Part shown: one piece after another, positions 17,206-22,961 of the stretch | Numbering within the stretch: position 1 is the first letter of the stretch | Layout of the letters: every line of letters starts with the position of its first letter | DNA from: Candidatus Nitrosopumilus sp. | Lineage (GTDB): Archaea > Thermoproteota > Nitrososphaeria > Nitrososphaerales > Nitrosopumilaceae | Reading direction: 5' to 3' | Assembly (NCBI GenBank): GCA_013043295.1 | Contig: JABDOO010000018.1 | Span: 1 to 35,429, forward strand | Length of the DNA stretch: 35,429 nucleotides | Program-made: the position numbers and the translations under genes | Notes under the pieces: generated by a model | The model's database searches: none | Told to the model about the DNA's origin: nothing | What the model saw: the letters and a program-made list of their open reading frames with translations, nothing else

Positions 17206-17215
17206 TTTAATTAAA
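17206..17215. promoter_or_regulatory. Palindromic TATA box serving divergent genes
   Basis: TTTAATTAAA is a perfect palindrome. Its centre is about 24 bases before the DP1 start (17235, plus) and about 31 bases before the SpoIIM-like gene start (17180, minus). No other T/A-rich element is suitably placed for either gene, so one element may direct both. Confidence 0.45.
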
Positions 17216-17234
17216 CCAGATTATATTTTTTGAT

Positions 17235-18680
17235 ATGAATAAGGAACTGTCCTTTGCTCTTAATTATGCATTAAACAAGGGTTTCCAGATTCACCCTGAT
17301 GCGTTTAAGATTTTAGAAAACGTAGATGTAAAAAAGTTAGAGAAGATAATAAAGGAAATAGTAAGAGAGAAAACAAAACAGAAGTTATTTCAGATTAATC
17401 AAGATGATTTAGAAAGTTATCTTGGAATTAAGGAGGATTCTACGTTACAAAATGAAGTGAAGGTATTATCAGATCCTACAACAAAGATAACATCTGGAGA
17501 AGGAGTAAAAGGATACAATGCCCTATTTTCAAGCCGTTTTAACAAACTTAAACGAATAGTCTCAGATAGACCAGAATCAAAATTATTAAAATCTGCAGCC
17601 TCAGTCAAAAATGCAAAAATTGATGATGATTTGTATGTGTGTGGATTAGTCACAGTAAGGAATTCAGAGAGAAATGTTACAAAATTGGTTCTTGAAGATC
17701 CATCAGGTTCCTTTGAGGGGATAATTTTTGATGAGGAGCTGCAGAAAAGTGCCGGGACTCTTCTAATTGATCAATTTGTAATGGCAAGAATAAGTTCAGC
17801 TAAAAACTCTGGGTATATTATCAAAGATTTAATTCTGCCAGATATTCCTGAGCAGGCAAAGAACAGATCTGAAAGTGAGGCATACGCAGTTTTTCTATCA
17901 GATTTGCATATTGGGAGTAAATACTTCATGGAAGATGAATTCTCAGAATTTGTATCTTGGATTTCAAGTCCTGATCCTGTTGCAAGAAAGATTCGTTTTG
18001 TCCTAATAGGTGGAGATGTGGTAGATGGGGTTGGGATATATCCAAATCAGAATAAGGAATTGGTTTGCCAGACAATTCAAGAGCAATTAAAAAAAGCAGA
18101 AGATTTACTTGATAAAATTCCTAAAAATGTGAAAATTATCATAATGCCTGGTAACCATGATCCAGGTAGAAGAGCATTACCACAACCGGCAATTCCCAAA
18201 AAATACAACTCTAGTCTTTGGGAAAGAGAAAACGTGATAATGGTTGGAAACCCAGCAGTAATTTCATTAAATGGGGTAATAGTTTCAATGTTTCACGGTC
18301 AAAGTATTGATGATATAGTCAAAACCACACCGGGTCTAAGTTATGATCATCCTGCCGATGTAATGAAACATCTACTTCGTGCAAGACATCTAAGTCCAAT
18401 TTATGGTAGTCAAACTCCTATAGCACCAGAAATGGAAGATTTGTTAGTAATTCAGGACATACCTGACATTTTTCATGTGGGTCATGTTCATAGAGCCCAA
18501 TTGGACTTGTATAAGGGAATTTTATTGGTAAATTCAGGTTCATGGCAAAAACAGACGCCTTTTCAAGCTAGTGTAGGTATGACGCCAAACCCAGGAATTG
18601 CAATATTGGTAAATCTAAAAACATTACAAGTCTACCATCAAAATTATAGTTCTAATTTAGATAATGTCTTGCAGAGTTAG
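17235..18680 (+). CDS. polB: DNA polymerase D small subunit (DP1), Mre11-like exonuclease
   Basis: The 481-residue proofreading subunit of the archaeal replicative polymerase D has an N-terminal helical domain (1-60), a linker, and an OB-fold (about 130-200, DDDLYVCGLVTVRNSERN...FVMARI). A calcineurin-like phosphoesterase domain follows with all metal motifs: LSDLHIGS near 221, GGDVVDG near 258, PGNHDPGRRALPQPAIPK near 304, FHGQS near 352 and GHVHRA near 415. These predict an active 3'-5' exonuclease. The last 24 bases overlap the convergent orc1 gene. The large subunit is 4.3 kb downstream, not adjacent. Confidence 0.95.
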   Translation: MNKELSFALNYALNKGFQIHPDAFKILENVDVKKLEKIIKEIVREKTKQKLFQINQDDLESYLGIKEDSTLQNEVKVLSDPTTKITSGEGVKGYNALFSSRFNKLKRIVSDRPESKLLKSAASVKNAKIDDDLYVCGLVTVRNSERNVTKLVLEDPSGSFEGIIFDEELQKSAGTLLIDQFVMARISSAKNSGYIIKDLILPDIPEQAKNRSESEAYAVFLSDLHIGSKYFMEDEFSEFVSWISSPDPVARKIRFVLIGGDVVDGVGIYPNQNKELVCQTIQEQLKKAEDLLDKIPKNVKIIIMPGNHDPGRRALPQPAIPKKYNSSLWERENVIMVGNPAVISLNGVIVSMFHGQSIDDIVKTTPGLSYDHPADVMKHLLRARHLSPIYGSQTPIAPEMEDLLVIQDIPDIFHVGHVHRAQLDLYKGILLVNSGSWQKQTPFQASVGMTPNPGIAILVNLKTLQVYHQNYSSNLDNVLQS

Positions 18681-19859
18681 ATCATCACCAAATGTTTTTT
18701 TAATCATTTCTGAAGAAATTGTCAGTTTGTATTTTTTTGTCCTACCATGAATTCCTTGATGAATTAGTCTTCCTGAGATTAATCCAGACAATTCAATTTC
18801 ACTTAGCATTTGTGTGATTCTTCTTTGGGTAAGCTCGTCTTTCCCAACTGCCTTGCAGAGATTTTTGTATGAAGAGTATATTTCTCCGGTAGAGGAGCCG
18901 TTTGCCTTCATAATGGCAATTAGGATGAGTTTTTCATGAAGAGGGAATGATTTGAGGGATTTTTCTTCTTTGTTTTCTTCCATTTTTTGAGAGGCCTCTC
19001 TGACATGTTCAATTGTAACTTTTTCAGATTGTTGTCTCTCTGCAAGTTCTCCAGCCACTCTAAGCAGATCAATTGCTCTTCGAGCATCCCCATGTTCCCC
19101 GCCTGCTAGGGCAGCAATTAGATTTAGGGCAGGATCTTCAACTGAATTTTCAATAAATGATTCTTGGATTCTTTCTTCTAGAATTTTTTTAATTTGTTCA
19201 ACATTGTAATTTGTAAAGACAATTTCCTCTTCTCCTAAACTACTGATTACTCTAGGGTCTAGTTTTTCTTTGAAAGTTAAGTCGTTTGAAATTCCTACTA
19301 AAGTAAGGGAGCCTTGTGTCAGACGTTCATTTGCCCTAGTAAGTTGGTATAGAATGTCTTTGCCTGTTTTTGCGACTAGTTGCGCAAGATAGTCTATTTC
19401 ATCTATAACAAAAACTGCGTTGAGTTTACCTTCTTCAATTTTGTTTAGTAGTCTTTTGAATACTTCGCTTATTGCTAGCCCAGTTGTGGGTAATTCCTTC
19501 TCTTTTAGGTCTAATTGCCTGCCTAAACTGACCAATAATCCATATAATGTGGTCTCTTCTTTAGAATTTGAATAAATGAGTTTGATTGGGAAATTTGATT
19601 TCTCAACTCTCTCTTGGATTTTAGAGAGCACTTTTTTCACTACTAATGTTTTACCTGTTCCAGGCTTACCATATACTAGGAGATTTGAAGGTCTTGATTT
19701 TTTTAAAATTGGTAATAATGATTGGGTGACTTGTTCTTGTTCATTTTTTCTATGTAATATGATATTTGGAATATATGAATAATGAAGTATATCACGATTT
19801 TTTATTATTGATTTTCCAGACTCTGCAGCATCTAACAAATCATCAATTGGATCAGACAT
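18657..19859 (-). CDS. cdc6: Origin recognition/initiator ATPase Orc1/Cdc6
   Basis: The 400-residue protein binds replication origins and loads the MCM helicase. The AAA+ module has Walker A VYGKPGTGKT near residue 64, Walker B VFVIDEID near 150, sensor 1 LVGISNDL near 205, and the region GEHGDARRAIDLLR (sensor 2) near 260. A C-terminal winged helix begins near 310 and contains TQRRITQMLSEIELSGLISG. I chose the ATG at 19859 (MSDPIDDLLDAAES) over an in-frame TTG at 19907. The gene reads away from a 492-base intergenic region with ORB-like repeats, so it is the cognate initiator of that origin. Its 3' end overlaps DP1. Confidence 0.95.
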   Translation of the reverse strand: MSDPIDDLLDAAESGKSIIKNRDILHYSYIPNIILHRKNEQEQVTQSLLPILKKSRPSNLLVYGKPGTGKTLVVKKVLSKIQERVEKSNFPIKLIYSNSKEETTLYGLLVSLGRQLDLKEKELPTTGLAISEVFKRLLNKIEEGKLNAVFVIDEIDYLAQLVAKTGKDILYQLTRANERLTQGSLTLVGISNDLTFKEKLDPRVISSLGEEEIVFTNYNVEQIKKILEERIQESFIENSVEDPALNLIAALAGGEHGDARRAIDLLRVAGELAERQQSEKVTIEHVREASQKMEENKEEKSLKSFPLHEKLILIAIMKANGSSTGEIYSSYKNLCKAVGKDELTQRRITQMLSEIELSGLISGRLIHQGIHGRTKKYKLTISSEMIKKTFGDDLTLQDII

Positions 19860-20107
19860 ACTCACACACCTTTGTTTCCTATCAACACTAACACAACCAT
19901 ATCTCAATTAAGAGAGTATAGAATAGAATAGTAATAGTAGTTTAGTTTGTAATTAATTATTTTTAGTTAGTTTTAGATTTCTTTTTAAAAAAAATTAAAG
20001 AAAAAAATAGAGTGGAAATATTGGTGTGTGGGTTGAATCCTAAATTAGGTATGGATTAACAATAATGTTAATGAAGTGTTAAGAAAATTCCCAAAAAGCC
20101 TATTTTG

Positions 20108-20130
20108 ACCCCTTTATTTCCATTCCAAGC
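20108..20130 (-). repeat. Origin recognition box (ORB-like), copy 1
   Basis: On the plus strand it reads ACCCCTTTATTTCCATTCC followed by AAGC. On the minus strand it has TGGAATGGAAAT followed by a GGGG run, the layout of archaeal ORB elements (TTCCAnTGGAAA, then a G-string). It matches copy 2 at 20 of 23 positions. Confidence 0.75.
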
Positions 20131-20169
20131 GTTAAGAAAGGTGTTAACATTGTGAACATCTCGAAAACA

Positions 20170-20192
20170 ACCCCCTTATTTCCACTCCAGGC
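20170..20192 (-). repeat. Origin recognition box (ORB-like), copy 2
   Basis: On the plus strand it reads ACCCCCTTATTTCCACTCC followed by AGGC. It is the closer of the two to the ORB consensus: on the minus strand TGGAGTGGAAAT leads into GGGGG. It has the same orientation as copy 1, 62 bases away start to start, and differs only at repeat positions 6, 16 and 21. Confidence 0.78.
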
Positions 20193-20351
20193 ACAAATAT
20201 ATCTAAATTAAAGGGCTTTAAACAAAAAACACTGTTAATAACAAAAATTAGGCTAGGCGTGGGCTAGGCAGTCAATGTTAACAAACCACTTTGTTAACAA
20301 ATATTCTGGGATCATTTGAACTGTTAACATTCGATCCTTTAGATCTCAAAG

Positions 20352-20738
20352 ATGACTAAAAAACACATTCGAATTGGTATGGAAGACGCTGATGGTGCCA
20401 AATATGATATTAAATTGGAAGGTAATGTAACCAGAGATAAAGTTCTTAAAATATTTGAAATGATGGATTTGATGAATATTGAAGAGGAACAAGAACCAAT
20501 TAACATGGATTCTGCAGGTTCAAAAATTTGGAATATAATTGACAAATTCTTCCCAATGGGCAAATTTACCTCTACAAACATACTTGAAAAATATGAGGAT
20601 GAATATAACGAGCCTGTGAAATTAAGTATAATTTCCACTTATTTGTCACGATTTGCTGTAAAAGGTAGGGTAAATAGAACTAGAAATGGCAGAGAATGGA
20701 CTTATCAAACCATCAAAATTCCCCAAAAACAACAATAA
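20352..20738 (+). CDS. Origin-adjacent winged-helix protein
   Basis: The 128-residue protein has an N-terminal region (5-45, KHIRIGMEDADGAKYDIKLEGNVTRDKVLKIFEMMD) of strand-strand-helix type. A C-terminal winged helix covers about 55-123: helices KIWNIIDKFF, FTSTNILEKYEDEY and KLSIISTYLSRFAVKG, then a basic wing RVNRTRNGREWTYQTIK. It should bind DNA. It is the first gene on the far side of the predicted origin and reads away from it, and a TGTTAACA copy sits at its TATA position. That suggests autoregulation or origin binding, but this is inference. I cannot name the family with confidence. Confidence 0.7.
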   Translation: MTKKHIRIGMEDADGAKYDIKLEGNVTRDKVLKIFEMMDLMNIEEEQEPINMDSAGSKIWNIIDKFFPMGKFTSTNILEKYEDEYNEPVKLSIISTYLSRFAVKGRVNRTRNGREWTYQTIKIPQKQQ

Positions 20739-20743
20739 TCCAA

Positions 20744-20905
20744 TTAAGAAATAGTGACTTTTCTAACCAATAATCGATCTTTACCCAAAATTACTTTAAC
20801 ATATTCTCCTTTTTGGATATCCATATATTTTCTAAACTGTTTGGGGATTGAAATTGTACCTGCAGAGGTAATTTTTACCAAGACTTCGTTCTCTTGTACA
20901 GACAT
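20744..20905 (-). CDS. AbrB/SpoVT/MazE-like DNA-binding protein (53 residues)
   Basis: This short gene encodes 53 residues starting MSVQENEVLVKITSAGTISI. The pattern V-x-I-T-x-x-G-x-I-x-I-P-x-x-F-R is the swapped-hairpin AbrB fold signature, followed by MDIQKGEYVKVILGKDRLLVRK. Such proteins act as dimeric transcription regulators or antitoxins; no toxin gene lies beside it. An ATG at 20911 is in frame, but a TATA-like element at 20925-20935 is about 25 bases from 20905, which favours 20905. It is convergent with the winged-helix gene, with 5 bases between the stops. Confidence 0.8.
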   Translation of the reverse strand: MSVQENEVLVKITSAGTISIPKQFRKYMDIQKGEYVKVILGKDRLLVRKVTIS

Positions 20906-20924
20906 ATACATACTATAATTTAAT

Positions 20925-20935
20925 AATATATATAA
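20925..20935 (-). promoter_or_regulatory. TATA box of the AbrB-like gene
   Basis: On the minus strand TTATATATATT is centred 25 bases before the ATG at 20905. It supports that start and a leaderless transcript. Confidence 0.5.
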
Positions 20936-21038
20936 TTTAATAAATTATCAAAACATAACATTATGATAAAATACACCTATTTTCACTAAAATCATCGAAC
21001 AATAATTGAAAAATATTTTTAAAAATTCTAAAATTCCC

Positions 21039-21641
21039 TTATCCGACTGTTGGATTCTCTTCTAATTGGCCTACTTTTGACATTCCTTTTTCAGTAATTG
21101 AGTAAGTATAGGGCTTTGATTCAGTATTTCTTTGAACATATCCATCTTCAAACATCTTTTTCATTAGGCGTGAAGTATGCTCTCTACTTTTCTTTAATGT
21201 GATTTGTATATCACGTGATGTCATAGCTTTGTTTGTGATAAGTTGCAACACATAATCAACTGGGTTTGTAGGTGCTAAATTAACTGGATTAGGCGTGGAA
21301 ATTACCTTTTCTGGTTCTTCTTCCACCTTAGTAGCTTGTTCAATTGGCCTTTCTTTTACTTCATTCTTTGCTAATTTCTCTAAGAATTGTTTTAAATCAA
21401 GATTAGGATCTTCTACTTTTTGCTCAATCCCTTGGATTTCTAATGCATCCAGGCGTATTTTCATATCAATTAACTGCCTTTCATAATACTCCAAACGTTC
21501 TGCTTGTGAAGCATCAAACCCTTCACTTTTAATTTTAACAAATGGTCGTATCTTAAAGTAAGCATACAAACCAACAATACCTATGATAAAAGCTAAAATC
21601 ACACCTAAAATCACTTCAGGTTCAGGAATTTCAACTAACAT
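21039..21641 (-). CDS. Membrane-anchored winged-helix protein
   Basis: The 200-residue protein has one transmembrane helix near the N-terminus (about 10-32, VILGVILAFIIGIVGLYAYF). It is followed by basic residues (KIRPFVKIK) that place the rest in the cytoplasm. A charged coiled coil spans about 43-75 (AERLEYYERQLIDMKIRLDALE), then a Pro/Glu linker, and a winged helix at about 128-190: VDYVLQLITNKAMTSRDIQ, KKSREHTSRLMKKMFEDGYV and a wing TESKPYTYSITEKG. It should bind DNA at the membrane. I chose ATG 21641 over the GTG at 21644. Its upstream region is full of TCACAT motifs, and the predicted origin is less than 1 kb away. Confidence 0.75.
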   Translation of the reverse strand: MLVEIPEPEVILGVILAFIIGIVGLYAYFKIRPFVKIKSEGFDASQAERLEYYERQLIDMKIRLDALEIQGIEQKVEDPNLDLKQFLEKLAKNEVKERPIEQATKVEEEPEKVISTPNPVNLAPTNPVDYVLQLITNKAMTSRDIQITLKKSREHTSRLMKKMFEDGYVQRNTESKPYTYSITEKGMSKVGQLEENPTVG

Positions 21642-21890
21642 CACATGTTATACGCCTACCTCGTGATTTATCGTGATTGAACAATATTATTTCACACTTT
21701 AGATTAACAATCTCACATGCATTATCACATACAAACTGAAGAAGGGATAACTATTGGTATCACATACATCACATATTACATGCCTGACGGATGAGCCTGT
21801 CAATCACACTTATCACTTCATCTTCTCTTTCTGGGAAAATATCACTCTCATTAATCACATTGATTTGTTCAGAAAGTTTTGATATCACAT
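21641..21890. repeat. Cluster of TCACAT motifs
   Basis: TCACAT occurs at 21641, 21713, 21725, 21760, 21769, 21855 and 21885, always in plus orientation. Within it, the 11-base repeat TATCACATACA is exact at 21723-21733 and 21758-21768. A tandem TCGTGATT repeat (21661-21668 and 21671-21678) carries the reverse complement of the ATCAC core. The cluster covers the promoter region of the membrane-anchored winged-helix gene and runs into the 3' half of the gene upstream. Confidence 0.65.
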
Positions 21891-22131
21891 CTATATCATC
21901 AGGCAAAAGTATGCCTAAACCACGAAAAAGTATGATTGAGTAGAATAATCCAATTAATTTGTCTCTAGACTGCCCAACTTGCCTATAATACGCGCCTTTG
22001 GAAATAGAGAAATTAGATTCTAGAAGATCTTTCTGATTTAAAATAATTTCAACTTGTCGCTCTGTAAACAGTGATTTTTTGATAATTTTACGTATTATAT
22101 TGTTAAAATTAGATTTATCCAACTCCTCCAT
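21769..22131 (-). CDS. Hypothetical helical protein
   Basis: I do not recognise this 120-residue protein. It is predominantly helical. The segment FTERQVEIILNQKDLLESNFSISKGAYYRQVGQSRDKLIGLFYSIILFRGLGIL could hold a helix-turn-helix, since SISKGAYYRQVGQSRDKL looks like a recognition-helix region, but this is weak. I prefer ATG 22131 (MEELDKSNFNNI) over the longer frame from 22161. It lies upstream of, and on the same strand as, the membrane-anchored winged-helix gene, separated by the TCACAT cluster. Confidence 0.6.
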   Translation of the reverse strand: MEELDKSNFNNIIRKIIKKSLFTERQVEIILNQKDLLESNFSISKGAYYRQVGQSRDKLIGLFYSIILFRGLGILLPDDIDVISKLSEQINVINESDIFPEREDEVISVIDRLIRQACNM

Positions 22132-22195
22132 AGCTATACAAATCTGTATACTACATTCCAATTAAACTTTAAAGAGACACACGTAAACCTCTTTC

Positions 22196-22948
22196 ATGGC
22201 TGGAAACAAAGTCGAATCATTCCTAAAATCAGAATTAAAAAAGAAAAATGCGTTACTGTTTGTTTTAATCGACTCCGAAGTCTCAAATTTACAGGCATCA
22301 AGTAAGCTTGCCAAAGACGTAGAAAAGATTGGAGCATCAGCAATACTCGTAGGAGGTTCTTCAGCAACTGATCAAATTGAGATGGCTCAAGTGGTTAAAG
22401 GAATCAAAAAAGGTCTAAAAATCCCAATTATTCTATTTCCTGGAAATGTTACAGGTGTTGTACCTGATGCTGATGCCATATTATTTAGCTCATTAATGAA
22501 TTCGGAAAATCCATATTTTATCACTCAGGCTCAGGCTTTGGGTGCACCTAGTGTACTAAAGTTTGGATTAGAACCACTTCCAACTGCGTATTTAGTAATT
22601 GGAGATGGAACATCAGCTTGGTTTGTTGGTTCAGCAAGAGGAATTCCATTTGAAAAACCAAAAATTGCAGCAGCATATTCTCTAGCAGCACAATTCCTTG
22701 GAATGAGATTCGTATACTTGGAGGCAGGTTCGGGTGCAAAAACTAACGTGACACCTGAAATGGTCAAAACGGTAAGACATGCATTTAATGGATTTTTGAT
22801 TGTTGGTGGAGGAATCAAAGATGAAAAAACTGCCGAGAGTCTTGTCAAAGCTGGGGCTGATGCATTAGTTATTGGAACCTTCCTTGAAAAAGGCGGCAGT
22901 CTCAAAAAACTTGAAAAAATAGCAAAAGCAATTCAAAGAAGCAAGTAG
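22196..22948 (+). CDS. Geranylgeranylglyceryl phosphate synthase
   Basis: The 250-residue TIM-barrel enzyme makes the first ether bond of archaeal membrane lipids from sn-glycerol-1-phosphate and geranylgeranyl diphosphate. Family motifs are visible: FVLIDSEVSNL (substrate Asp/Glu region), SAILVGGSSAT, IPIILFPGNVTGVVPDADAILFSSLMNS, YLEAGSGAKTNV near residue 175 and the phosphate-binding LIVGGGIKDEKTA near 201. The LFPGN and YLEAGSGA motifs fit group II GGGP synthases. It is 13 bases upstream of the polymerase D large subunit, so the two are probably cotranscribed. Confidence 0.93.
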   Translation: MAGNKVESFLKSELKKKNALLFVLIDSEVSNLQASSKLAKDVEKIGASAILVGGSSATDQIEMAQVVKGIKKGLKIPIILFPGNVTGVVPDADAILFSSLMNSENPYFITQAQALGAPSVLKFGLEPLPTAYLVIGDGTSAWFVGSARGIPFEKPKIAAAYSLAAQFLGMRFVYLEAGSGAKTNVTPEMVKTVRHAFNGFLIVGGGIKDEKTAESLVKAGADALVIGTFLEKGGSLKKLEKIAKAIQRSK

Positions 22949-22961
22949 TAAAGGACGTATT

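Larger units (their letters stand above)
20055..20329. repeat. TGTTAACA palindrome family in the origin
   Basis: Exact TGTTAACA copies are at 20142-20149, 20276-20283, 20292-20299 and 20322-20329. Half-sites TGTTAA or TTAACA are at 20056-20061, 20066-20071, 20077-20082 and 20233-20238. The first two half-sites form the inverted repeat ATTAAC-AATAAT-GTTAAT. The last full copy is centred about 26 bases before the ATG of the gene at 20352, exactly where its TATA box should lie. Confidence 0.7.
19860..20351. other. oriC: Predicted chromosomal replication origin (oriC)
   Basis: This is the only gene-free stretch above 300 bases in the window. It sits upstream of orc1/cdc6. It contains two ORB-like repeats (20108-20130 and 20170-20192), four exact TGTTAACA palindromes with further TGTTAA half-sites, a direct repeat of GGCTAGGC (20251-20258 and 20262-20269) and an inverted repeat TTAAAG-GG-CTTTAA (20208-20221). 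On the orc1 side an A/T-rich tract at about 19940-20010, with runs of A and T, is a candidate unwinding element. I found no plausible reading frame inside. Origin function is inferred from repeats and gene context. Confidence 0.8.

Noticed and set aside
19860-19907. N-terminal extension of Orc1/Cdc6 from a TTG at 19907
   Set aside because: The extra 16 residues are Cys/Arg-rich and unlike the family. ATG 19859 gives the usual MSDPIDDLL-type start.
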